From Smithellaceae bacterium (GTDB lineage: Bacteria; Desulfobacterota; Syntrophia; Syntrophales; Smithellaceae), in NCBI GenBank assembly GCA_030690945.1, contig JAUYFM010000002.1:1-64000 (forward strand): a stretch of DNA of 64,000 nt, given 5' to 3'. The notes beneath the pieces are model-generated. The model was not told the DNA's origin. It searched no databases and worked only from the letters and a program-made list of their open reading frames with translations. Every line of letters starts with the position of its first letter. Within the stretch, counting starts at the first letter, position 1. Positions 17,717 to 25,736 of this stretch are shown one piece after another. The position numbers were made by a program, and so were the translations under genes.

Positions 17717-17773
17717 ATAGTCTGACTATGGAATAAAATAATACTTGACAGTAAGACTATGATGGTCTAGATT
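17717..17773 (+). promoter_or_regulatory. Promoter and putative TetR operators
   Basis: TTGACA at 17745-17750 and TAGATT at 17768-17773, 17 bases apart, form a sigma70-like promoter for the tetR gene. A perfect palindrome ATAGTCTGACTAT (17717-17729) lies upstream. A second near-palindrome AGACTATGATGGTCT (17754-17768) fills the spacer between -35 and -10. Both share GACTAT. They are candidate binding sites for the adjacent regulator. Confidence 0.6.
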
Positions 17774-17798
17774 ACACAAAACTTGAAGAGGGTGTGTT

Positions 17799-18545
17799 GT
17801 GGCAGATCATGTCAAAACAAAAAGCAGAAAAGACCGCATTATGGATGCGGCTCTGCGCATCTTTGCCGAGAAGACTTTTCAAGAAGCGACCATCTCCGAA
17901 ATCAGTAAAGAAGCCGGTGTCTCCGAAGCCACGATTTATGAATATTTCGGCACCAAAGAAGATCTTCTCTTCGCTATTCCCGAAAAAATATCCAACGATA
18001 CTTTTGAAGAATCACAACAGGTTCTGCCTTTCATCAAGGATGTGGAAGGACGGATGCGGGCAATCTTATTGAGCTATATCCTTCTCTATCAGAATAACCC
18101 CCATTATTCGGCACTGGTTTTGCTGCAACTCATGTCCAATAAGCGTTTCCGGCAGACAGCCGCTCATGAGGCCATTCGCCGTTCCGCCCACGGTCTATTG
18201 GATTGTATCCGCGATGGTATCGCTGACGGCACTTTCCGTAAAGATGCCGATGCCTATCTGATACGATCTATGTTGATGGGGACCATAGAACATCTTTTTA
18301 TCCACTGGCACATGCAGGGAATGCCGAAGCGCGATAAAAGTATGATGGAGATGCTCGATCCGTTTCTGGAAATTGTTATGTCCGGCATCCGGGCCAGGAA
18401 GGAAGAGACGGGGCTGACGCTTCACCTGAATCTGGAAGATGTCAATGTTCTGGGGAAACTTCTCCAGCACAAAGAAATATCGACGGAATCTGTAAAACAG
18501 AAGAATAACGTTAAAAAGAAACCCAATAAACAACAAGAAACATAA
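17799..18545 (+). CDS. TetR-family transcriptional regulator
   Basis: A 248-aa regulator with a TetR helix-turn-helix at about residues 15-57 (IMDAALRIFAEKTFQEATISEISKEAGVSEATIYEYFGTKEDLL region). Starts at GTG 17799 with AGAGGGTG upstream. The C-terminal ligand domain ends in a long charged, Lys/Asn-rich tail. It precedes the 4-BUDH-like gene by 18 bases, so it is probably co-transcribed with, and a local regulator of, the following acyl-CoA-type catabolic genes. The operator palindromes upstream suggest autoregulation. Confidence 0.9.
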   Translation: MADHVKTKSRKDRIMDAALRIFAEKTFQEATISEISKEAGVSEATIYEYFGTKEDLLFAIPEKISNDTFEESQQVLPFIKDVEGRMRAILLSYILLYQNNPHYSALVLLQLMSNKRFRQTAAHEAIRRSAHGLLDCIRDGIADGTFRKDADAYLIRSMLMGTIEHLFIHWHMQGMPKRDKSMMEMLDPFLEIVMSGIRARKEETGLTLHLNLEDVNVLGKLLQHKEISTESVKQKNNVKKKPNKQQET

Positions 18546-18563
18546 AAGAAAGGAGTACAACGA

Positions 18564-20072
18564 ATGAGAACAAAACAGGATTATATCAAGGGATTATCCA
18601 AGATGAAGCGGAACATTTACTTCGACGGCAAGTTGATCGACCGTGACGATGAATTGCAGATGGATTGCATCAATACCATCGGCACAACTTACGATGAGGC
18701 TTTGAAGCCGGAGAACCAGGATCTGTGCACGGCTATCTCTCACCTGACAGGCGAGAGGATCAACCGTTACACCCACATCCACCAGAATACGGAAGATCTG
18801 CATAAGAAACAGGACATGACCCGCATGCTCTGCCAGAAGGTTGGCGGCTGCATCCAGCGCTGCATGGGCATTGACGGCACGAACGCCATTTACAATGTTT
18901 CCTATGAGGCCGACAAGTTAAACAATGGCGCCACCCAGTACCATGAGAACTTCAAGAAGTGGTTGACACGCTTCCAGACAGAAGATCTTATCGGCTGCTG
19001 CGCCCAGACGGATACAAAGGGTGACCGGCTGCTTCGTCCCGCCGACCAGCCTAACCCCGGTTCCTATGTGCGGATCAAAGAGAGACTGAAAGACGGGATC
19101 GTTGTTGAAGGCTGTAAGGTTCATATTTCCGAGGCTTCCGTAGCCGACGAAGTTCTTGTCGTCCCCACCAGGGCACTCCGTCCTGAAGACAAGGATTACG
19201 CCGTAGCTTTTTCCGTACCCGGCGATTGGGACGGTCTCAAACAGGTTACGACGATCCACAACCTCCGCCCCCGCGAGCATTACAAGCGCGGATTTACACC
19301 GGGCGCAACGGATTCCTACATGATCTTCGAAAACTGTTTCGTGCCCTGGGAGCGGGTCTTTCTGGCCGGCGAACATCAGCACGGCGGCGCCTGTGCGCTC
19401 CTCTTTGCCTTGTTCCACCGCCATTCCTATTCCGGCTGCAAGCCGGCCATCGGCGATATGATCCTGGGCACGGCAGCATTAGCCGCTGAAGTTAATAACA
19501 TTCACAAAGAATCTCATGTCCGGGAGAAGCTGGCCGAGCTTATCATGACCATCGAATTGGGTTATGCCGCCGGTTATACGGCATCCGACCTGGGCAAAGC
19601 GGAGGTTTACTTACCCGGTATCGGTTTTGTGCCTTATGGCCCCGGTTCTTTTATTCCGCATTCAATTTACTGCAATGTCGGTCGTTGTCTGTCCGGTGAA
19701 GCGGTATTCCGTGAGGCGGAGATTCTCTGCGATATCTCGGGCGGTGTGACGGCAACATTCCCCCATGAGGCGGATTTCGCGAACCCGGAGACGGGTGCAG
19801 CCCTCCTCAAATACACGAAGCGCAATCCCAACATGCCGGTTGAGGATCAGGCCCAGTTCTGGAGATACCTGGGCGACATGATCTGTTCGGCCACAGGCGG
19901 CATCATGAATGTGGGCAACTATCATGGCGGCGGCTCGCCAATCATGGAGCAGATTGCCATCACGACCCAGTACGACATCGAGTCCCGCAAAAAGCTGGTG
20001 AAGTATATTGCCGGCATGAGCGGTGGTGACCGGGAGGCCTTGAGCCCCGTGGCGAAAAAAGCTAAGAAATAA
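18564..20072 (+). CDS. 4-hydroxybutyryl-CoA dehydratase / vinylacetyl-CoA isomerase family protein
   Basis: A 502-aa FAD and [4Fe-4S] enzyme of the HpaB-like fold. In the characterised clostridial enzyme the cluster is held by Cys99, Cys103, His292 and Cys299. Here the equivalents are Cys96 and Cys100 (CIQRC), His285 and Cys292 (HRHSYSGC), with exactly conserved spacing. The enzyme therefore probably keeps radical dehydratase or isomerase chemistry on a 4-hydroxyacyl-CoA or 3-enoyl-CoA. AAAGGAG precedes the start. A strong hairpin follows the gene. No 4-hydroxybutyrate dehydrogenase or CoA transferase is seen nearby, so the true substrate may differ. Confidence 0.87.
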   Translation: MRTKQDYIKGLSKMKRNIYFDGKLIDRDDELQMDCINTIGTTYDEALKPENQDLCTAISHLTGERINRYTHIHQNTEDLHKKQDMTRMLCQKVGGCIQRCMGIDGTNAIYNVSYEADKLNNGATQYHENFKKWLTRFQTEDLIGCCAQTDTKGDRLLRPADQPNPGSYVRIKERLKDGIVVEGCKVHISEASVADEVLVVPTRALRPEDKDYAVAFSVPGDWDGLKQVTTIHNLRPREHYKRGFTPGATDSYMIFENCFVPWERVFLAGEHQHGGACALLFALFHRHSYSGCKPAIGDMILGTAALAAEVNNIHKESHVREKLAELIMTIELGYAAGYTASDLGKAEVYLPGIGFVPYGPGSFIPHSIYCNVGRCLSGEAVFREAEILCDISGGVTATFPHEADFANPETGAALLKYTKRNPNMPVEDQAQFWRYLGDMICSATGGIMNVGNYHGGGSPIMEQIAITTQYDIESRKKLVKYIAGMSGGDREALSPVAKKAKK

Positions 20073-20092
20073 ATTACCCCATCATCTCACCT

Positions 20093-20134
20093 AAAAACCT
20101 TTCCCTCCCGGAAGATAAGGGGGGGAAAGGTTTT
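20093..20134 (+). terminator. Intrinsic-terminator-like hairpin
   Basis: AAAAACCTTTCCC pairs with GGGGAAAGGTTTT around a short loop, ending in TTTTAT. It lies between the 4-BUDH-like gene and the next SDR and may cut or attenuate readthrough. Confidence 0.75.
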
Positions 20135-20160
20135 ATCCTAACAAAGAAAGGATTCCTGCT

Positions 20161-20973
20161 ATGTTTGATATGTCTAAATTTTCCTTAAAAGACAAAGTAG
20201 CCATTGTCACCGGCGGTAGCCGCGGCATTGGCCAGGGTATTGCGTTTGGCTTTGCCAAGGCCGGCGCCAAAGTAGTTGTTACCAGCCGCAAGGCCCAGGA
20301 TCTCGAAGCGACGGCTTCGGAAATCAAGGCTTTCGGCGGAGAAGCAATGGTCCTTCCCGCTCACTTAGGTAAAATGGAAGAGATCCAGAGGGTTGTTGAC
20401 ACTGTCATGGCTAAATACGGCCGAATTGACATCCTGGTCAATAATGCCGGCGCCAGCCCCGCCATGGGGAGCGTTCTGGATTCCGACGAGCGTCTCTGGG
20501 ACACCATCATGAACCTGAACCTGAAGGGGCTGTATTTCCTCAGTCAGGCCTGTGCCAAAATCATGAAGAATCAGGGTGGCGGAAAAATCATCAATGTGGC
20601 TTCCATCGACGGCTTTAAGCCGGAACCTTTTGTCAGCGTCTATTCCGTCTCCAAGGCGGGTGTACGAATGATCACGAAGGCCTTTGCCATGGAACTAGCC
20701 TCCCATAACATCCAGGTGAACACCATCGCCCCCGGGCCCATCAGCACGAAGATGATGGATTCCCATTGGTGGAACCTCACGCCGGAAGAAGCCAAGAAGG
20801 CAAAAGCAGAACTGGAAAATATCCTGCCCATGCGCCGCATCGGCTATCCTGACGATATCGCGGGTGCCGCCATCTATCTGGCCTCCGAGGCCTCCAGTTA
20901 CACCACGGGAACAGAGATCATCATCGACGGCGCTGTGTTGCTGTCCACCATGAATCTCGTAGAAGGACACTAA
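20161..20973 (+). CDS. Short-chain dehydrogenase/reductase
   Basis: A 270-aa SDR: TGGSRGIG (17-24), NNAG at about 99, Tyr161/Lys165 in YSVSK, and the C-terminal FabG-like DDIAGAAIYLASEASSYTTGTEIIIDGA. AAAGGA precedes ATG 20161. Its position between a 4-BUDH-like enzyme and an enoate reductase-like enzyme suggests oxidation or reduction of a hydroxyacyl or ketone intermediate of the same pathway; this is an inference. Confidence 0.88.
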   Translation: MFDMSKFSLKDKVAIVTGGSRGIGQGIAFGFAKAGAKVVVTSRKAQDLEATASEIKAFGGEAMVLPAHLGKMEEIQRVVDTVMAKYGRIDILVNNAGASPAMGSVLDSDERLWDTIMNLNLKGLYFLSQACAKIMKNQGGGKIINVASIDGFKPEPFVSVYSVSKAGVRMITKAFAMELASHNIQVNTIAPGPISTKMMDSHWWNLTPEEAKKAKAELENILPMRRIGYPDDIAGAAIYLASEASSYTTGTEIIIDGAVLLSTMNLVEGH

Positions 20974-20996
20974 TCGCGGTCAAAATAGAGATTAAG

Positions 20997-21037
20997 CATG
21001 AATAAGTCCCGGCAGGCCATGCCGGGACTTATTCATG
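20997..21037. terminator. Perfect 18-bp hairpin, terminator or attenuator without T tract
   Basis: Arms CATGAATAAGTCCCGGCA and TGCCGGGACTTATTCATG are exact inverted repeats around GGCCA. There is no run of T after it. It lies 24 bases past the SDR stop and 81 bases before the next start. Confidence 0.65.
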
Positions 21038-21117
21038 AATCGATATTTCGCAGCAGAAGCCGCAAAAGAATAATCAATGAATCATCACATCATCAGAATG
21101 AAAAAGGGGGGAAACCC

Positions 21118-23076
21118 ATGAAGACTTTAGAACATTTATTGGCGCCCATCAAGGTGAGATCTTTGGAAATACCGAATCGGATCGTTATGCCCCCGATGGG
21201 TACTGCCCTAGGCAATGCTGACAGTACGGTCAGTGAAGCAAATCTGGCCTATATCAAACGCCGGGCTGAGGGTGGTGCCGGGCTCATCATCACCGAGATC
21301 ACTGAAGTGCATCCTCTGGGCTCCGCGGGACCCCGATGCATTGCCGTCTGGGATGATAAATTTATTCCAGGGCTCGCCAAGCTTGCTGATGTTGTTCATG
21401 CCCAGGGGAGCAAGATTGCCATGCAGCTTCACCATACGGGTCGCGAGAATTATCTGCTTCAGCGGAAAAAGAAGGCTATCGGGCCTTCGGCTATCCCGAG
21501 CTATATCTTCGGTTTTCTGGGAGCGCCGCTCGAGATGACGCTGGAAGATATCGAGGAGACCATTGCAGCATTCGGCAGTGCGGCTGTTCGGGCCAGGAAG
21601 GCGGGATTTGATGCCGTGGAGCTTCACGGAGCACATGGCTATCTCCTCATGCAGTTTCTCTCGGCCAACAGCAATCAGCGTACGGACAAATACGGAGGCG
21701 ATTTCCGCGGCCGTTCCCGTTTCATGATTGAGTGCCTCGAAGAAGCGCGCAAGCAAGTAGGGCCTGACTTTCCTATATCCATTCGGATTTCCGGCGAAGA
21801 ATGCATCAAGAACGGCTATACCATCGCTGACATGCAAGCCATTATTCCCGATTTCGTAAGCGCCGGCGCGGACATCATCAATGTCTCCTTTGGCACACAT
21901 GGCAGCCCCGAGGTGAACATTGATACGCCGAACCCGAGCGCTCCCATTGAATACGACCCTGGCTTCAAAGCACATCTGGCCCGGAAAATAAAAGAGGTGA
22001 CAAAAGTTCCCGTGATCTCCGTCGGACGCTATGTTGATCCGTATGCCATGGATGACGTGATTGCCCGGGGAGATACGGATATGATTGCCGTGGCGCGTCA
22101 GCATCTGGCTGATCCCGATTTCCTGAAAAATGCCAGAGAAGGACATCCGGAAGATACCCTGGAATGTCTGGCCTGCAATCAGGGATGCATCGAGCGCCTT
22201 GCATTAGAGGTGCTCCCGATTCGTTGCGCCATTAATCCCCAAACCGGTCAGGAACTGATTTGCCCGGCGGGTCCGGCGGCAACCAGCTGCAACGTCTGGG
22301 TTGTTGGTGGTGGACCGGGCGGACTTACTGCTGCTTTCGAGGCCGCACGCCTCGGGCATCAGGTGACCCTCTTCGAACAGGAAAAAGAAACGGGCGGAAA
22401 TGTTCGCTATGCTGCAAAAGCGCCCCACAAAGAGGTGTACGGCAGGTATATTAAGACCCTCACGGCAAACTGCAAAAAGAAGGGTGTGAATATCAAGACG
22501 AACACCGAAGTCACTGAGGCCATGATTGAAGCGGGCAAACCCGATGTAGTCATCCTGGCCATCGGCGCCGGCAAATCCACTTGCCCGGCCGAGGGCATCA
22601 ATGCATCAGTGGTTTGTGACGCCTGGCAGATCATGGATGGCGAAGTAAAGCCCAAGGATCAAGTTGTTATTATTGGCGGCGGGCTTGTCGGCATGGAAAC
22701 AGCCGATTTTCTGCGCGAGAAGGGCGTCAAGGGTATTACCATCGTGGAAATGCTGGCCGCTTCACCCGTTTTGGCACAGGCTGCACATGGCTACATGCTG
22801 CATAAGCGTCTTGAGGCTGGTGGGATTAAACTGATGCTCGGCACAACGGTAAAGCTTATTACTGAAGGATCGGTTGTTGTTACCCAAAACGGCGAAGATC
22901 GTAAGATCGAACCAGTCAATCAGGTTATTGTCGCCATCGGCGTGACGCCAAGAAATACCCTCAAAGACATGCTTTTGAAAAAAGGCATTCGTCATTTTAT
23001 TGTCGGCGATGCCGTTGCACCCCGTCGGATTATTGAAGCGACGACGGATGGAGCGAAAGCGGCCTGGGAAATATAA
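21118..23076 (+). CDS. Enoate reductase / 2,4-dienoyl-CoA reductase-like Fe-S flavoprotein
   Basis: The open frame extends back to 20998, but ATG 21118 has GGGGGG six bases upstream and fits the family (652 aa). Residues 1 to about 340 form the FMN-binding Old Yellow Enzyme barrel (HGAHGYLLMQFLS, NQRTDKYGG). Cysteines 350, 353, 357 and 370 (CLACNQGC ... IRC) bind a [4Fe-4S] cluster. From about 392 an FAD/NAD domain begins with VVGGGPGGLTAA, followed by a second Rossmann motif VIIGGGLVGMETADFL. Such enzymes reduce activated C=C bonds of enoates or dienoyl-CoA. It fits the surrounding acyl-CoA catabolic cluster. Confidence 0.92.
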   Translation: MKTLEHLLAPIKVRSLEIPNRIVMPPMGTALGNADSTVSEANLAYIKRRAEGGAGLIITEITEVHPLGSAGPRCIAVWDDKFIPGLAKLADVVHAQGSKIAMQLHHTGRENYLLQRKKKAIGPSAIPSYIFGFLGAPLEMTLEDIEETIAAFGSAAVRARKAGFDAVELHGAHGYLLMQFLSANSNQRTDKYGGDFRGRSRFMIECLEEARKQVGPDFPISIRISGEECIKNGYTIADMQAIIPDFVSAGADIINVSFGTHGSPEVNIDTPNPSAPIEYDPGFKAHLARKIKEVTKVPVISVGRYVDPYAMDDVIARGDTDMIAVARQHLADPDFLKNAREGHPEDTLECLACNQGCIERLALEVLPIRCAINPQTGQELICPAGPAATSCNVWVVGGGPGGLTAAFEAARLGHQVTLFEQEKETGGNVRYAAKAPHKEVYGRYIKTLTANCKKKGVNIKTNTEVTEAMIEAGKPDVVILAIGAGKSTCPAEGINASVVCDAWQIMDGEVKPKDQVVIIGGGLVGMETADFLREKGVKGITIVEMLAASPVLAQAAHGYMLHKRLEAGGIKLMLGTTVKLITEGSVVVTQNGEDRKIEPVNQVIVAIGVTPRNTLKDMLLKKGIRHFIVGDAVAPRRIIEATTDGAKAAWEI

Positions 23077-23112
23077 AGGCAGGCTATGGGCGATAAGTGA
23101 TAGGCGCTTAAT

Positions 23113-23137
23113 ACTTAAAACTTAACACTTAAAACTT
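23113..23137. repeat. Heptamer tandem repeat ACTTAAM, 3.5 copies
   Basis: ACTTAAA, ACTTAAC, ACTTAAA and ACTT follow each other without a gap in the spacer upstream of the hydrolase gene. Confidence 0.7.
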
Positions 23138-23175
23138 TTTCGTCAGCCTAAACCCCTCTACTAAAGGAGGTAGAA

Positions 23176-24036
23176 ATGGATTTACGCGAACGTTTTATTG
23201 AAACCAACGGAATTAAATTACACGTTATGGAAGCCGGGCCGGCCGATGGCCCGATGATTTTGTTTCTCCATGGCTTTCCGGAATTCTGGTATGCCTGGCG
23301 CAAACAACTTCAATATTTTGCTGACAAAGGATACCTGGTTGTTGCACCTGACCAGCGAGGCTACAATCTCAGCGACAAGCCACAAGGCATTGCCGCCTAC
23401 AAAATTGATGAGCTGGCCAAAGATATTATCGGCCTCATCGATGTATATGGCCGTGAGCAGATTTTTCTGGTCGGCCATGACTGGGGCGCGTCGGTTTCCT
23501 GGTGGGTTGCGCTCAAATACCCCGATCGCATTAAGAAGCTGGTCATTCTCAACGTGCCCCATCCCAAAGTCATGGCCAAGCATGTTTTTACCGACGTAGA
23601 GCAGATGAAAAAAAGCTGGTATATCTTTTATTTTCAGATCCCCGGCGCGGTGGATCATCTGGCATCCGTAAGCAACTATGAATGGGTCGTGGATCTGATC
23701 ACGACGTCCGCCAATCCGGGCGCCTTTATGCCTGCCGAACTCGATGAGTACAGAAAAGCCTTCAAGCAGCCCGGCGCTTTTACGGCGATGGTCAACTGGT
23801 ATCGTGCGATGGTTCAGACGAAACAGGAACCGCCGAAAAGCTTTGACGTGACGATGCCCATGATTTTAATGTGGGGTGAAGACGATGTCGCGATGCTTGC
23901 CGAACTGGCCGACGAGAGCATGCCCTACTGCAAACAGGGCTGCCTCATCAAATTTCCAGGTACCAGCCACTGGATTCAGCACGAACAGGCGGACAAGATC
24001 AATCCCCTGATCGAAGATTTTTTTAAGAAGGCCTGA
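23176..24036 (+). CDS. Epoxide-hydrolase-like alpha/beta-hydrolase
   Basis: A 286-aa protein with the epoxide hydrolase oxyanion motif HGFPEFWYAW (32-41), nucleophile Asp102 in GHDWGAS in place of Ser, an acid in WGEDDVAM and His in GTSHWIQHEQ. The Asp nucleophile points to epoxide hydrolase or haloalkane or fluoroacetate dehalogenase chemistry rather than esterase activity; the Trp after Asp is common in both. AAAGGAGG precedes ATG 23176. It lies inside the catabolic cluster, but an epoxide would be an unusual intermediate in an anaerobe, so the substrate is open. Confidence 0.88.
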   Translation: MDLRERFIETNGIKLHVMEAGPADGPMILFLHGFPEFWYAWRKQLQYFADKGYLVVAPDQRGYNLSDKPQGIAAYKIDELAKDIIGLIDVYGREQIFLVGHDWGASVSWWVALKYPDRIKKLVILNVPHPKVMAKHVFTDVEQMKKSWYIFYFQIPGAVDHLASVSNYEWVVDLITTSANPGAFMPAELDEYRKAFKQPGAFTAMVNWYRAMVQTKQEPPKSFDVTMPMILMWGEDDVAMLAELADESMPYCKQGCLIKFPGTSHWIQHEQADKINPLIEDFFKKA

Positions 24037-24070
24037 TCGCTACCATAACTGTCCATGAATTCTGTTTTAT

Positions 24071-24117
24071 CAACGGCTGTCAATATGAATAAAATTATTG
24101 ACAGCCGTTGATGTTTT
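24071..24117 (+). terminator. Intrinsic terminator-like hairpin
   Basis: Perfect 15-bp stem CAACGGCTGTCAATA (24071-24085) with TATTGACAGCCGTTG (24096-24110), followed by ATGTTTTAT. It marks the end of the hydrolase transcript. Confidence 0.8.
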
Positions 24118-24338
24118 ATGAGTCCGTTCAGGGTTGAGAAAACGTTACGCTTTGTGCTTAATTTATTGAAGATTATTCAGCATATTGGAAACAAAGAAGT
24201 CTTTGACAACATGCTTGACGTGACCTTTTAGGTGTGATAACGCCTCGAATTAATTTTGGGAGACAGCGTTTTTTTTGTAAGCCTCGATAAATTTCAAAAA
24301 CGATTTCATCGTAAAAACTAAAATATACAGGAGGAGTT
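24118..24338. other. Non-coding spacer upstream of thiolase
   Basis: AT-rich, no plausible ORF. It probably carries the thiolase promoter; no convincing -35/-10 pair with standard spacing was found. CAGGAGGAG at its end is the ribosome binding site. Confidence 0.5.
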
Positions 24339-25547
24339 ATGAGTAGAGAAGTAGTATTTGTAGATTGTGCTAGAACAGCATTCGGCACGATGGGAAAAAC
24401 CCTGCGTAACATCGTCGGTGAAGAACTGGCCGGCTTGGCACTCAAAGGTTTGGTCGAAAAATCAAAGATTATCGAAAAGGGTGGTGTGGTTGACAGTGTT
24501 TTCATGGGATCGGCCATTGGACCGACATCCGCCATCAATCCGGCGCGCTGGGCGGTACTGGCCAGCGGACTTCCCATCAGCACCGCTGCTTCCTATGTCG
24601 AAATGCAGTGCGGTTCGGCAATCGATGCGATTAACCATGCAGCATGGAGAATTCTGGCCAATCAGGCCGATATCATGATCGCCGGCGGTTTTGAATCCTA
24701 CAGTCAGGCCTGTGCAAGATTTTCCATGGCACAGGAACCTTTCCGGATGATCCCTCCGATGCCGGTTGCGTATTCCAGCTCTCCTACCCGGGATGCGGCA
24801 ACCATGAACATGGGATTCACCGCAGAAGCTCTGCAGAAAATGTACAATATTTCCCGTCAGGCTCAGGATGAATTTTCATTCCGCAGCCAGGAGCGGACAA
24901 AAAAAGCTATTGAATCCGGTTTCTGCGCCCAGGATATTATCCCCGTTATGGTTCCCCAGGGAAAGAAAAATCCGCCGCTGGAGTTCAAGGTGGATGAATT
25001 CCCCCGCGTATCTTCGATGGAAGCGCTGGCCGCTCTGCCCCCCGCCTTCATCAAAGACGGAACCGTCACCGCCGGTAACTCGTCCGGCCGTAATGACGGC
25101 GCTGCTTTTGTGCTCATGATGAGCAAAGAAAAAGCTGAACAGCTTGGCTACAAGCCGATGGCAAAATGGCTGGCCGGTGGTGATTTTGGTGTCGATCCCA
25201 AGATCATGGGTATTGGTCCTGCTTACGCAGTTCCTCAGGCTCTGAAACGCGCCAACGTGAAACTTTCGCAATTGGATGTTATTGAATGCAATGAGGCTTT
25301 CGCCGTGCAAAACTTGGCGGTTGCGGCGGAACTTGAGAAACAGACCGGCGATAAGGTTGACATGGACAAATGGAACCCCAACGGCGGCGCCATTTCCTAC
25401 GGCCATCCCAATGGCGCGTCCGGTGCCCGTATTTGTATCTTCACCATGAGAGAGCTGATCAAAAAAGGCGGACGCTATGGCTGCTTCAGTTCCTGCTGCG
25501 GTGGTGGCTTAGGTGTCGGTACCGTTATCGAGAATCTGCAGCTTTAG
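24339..25547 (+). CDS. Thiolase (acetyl-CoA C-acyltransferase family)
   Basis: A 402-aa thiolase. Nucleophile Cys91 is in MQCGSAIDAI; later motifs are NEAFAVQNLA, His in GHPNGASGAR and the second Cys in SCCGGGLGVG. CAGGAGGAG precedes ATG. Thiolases of this type cleave 3-ketoacyl-CoA in beta-oxidation or condense acetyl-CoA. Its place before an acyl-CoA dehydrogenase supports a degradative role. Confidence 0.94.
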   Translation: MSREVVFVDCARTAFGTMGKTLRNIVGEELAGLALKGLVEKSKIIEKGGVVDSVFMGSAIGPTSAINPARWAVLASGLPISTAASYVEMQCGSAIDAINHAAWRILANQADIMIAGGFESYSQACARFSMAQEPFRMIPPMPVAYSSSPTRDAATMNMGFTAEALQKMYNISRQAQDEFSFRSQERTKKAIESGFCAQDIIPVMVPQGKKNPPLEFKVDEFPRVSSMEALAALPPAFIKDGTVTAGNSSGRNDGAAFVLMMSKEKAEQLGYKPMAKWLAGGDFGVDPKIMGIGPAYAVPQALKRANVKLSQLDVIECNEAFAVQNLAVAAELEKQTGDKVDMDKWNPNGGAISYGHPNGASGARICIFTMRELIKKGGRYGCFSSCCGGGLGVGTVIENLQL

Positions 25548-25610
25548 AATATTTTACACTGACTGCCCTGTGTGGAAAAGCGTAAGAATTGTAGAGTATG
25601 ATTTATTGTT

Positions 25611-25645
25611 GCCGCCAGGTTCACGTTACCCTGGCGGCACTTTTA
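25611..25645 (+). terminator. Intrinsic terminator downstream of thiolase
   Basis: GCCGCCAGG (25611-25619) pairs with CCTGGCGGC (25630-25638), followed by ACTTTTACTT. Confidence 0.75.
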
Positions 25646-25736
25646 CTTGTGACCTTCAGGTTACTTGTGATCCTTAAAATAATGATCAACGGAAATTTTG
25701 TTGCGCTCAGCAGCAATAAAGAAAAGAGGAGAAAAT

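Noticed and set aside
24205-24235. TTGACG with GATAAC as a thiolase promoter.
   Set aside because: The spacer would be only 14-15 bases, too short to claim.
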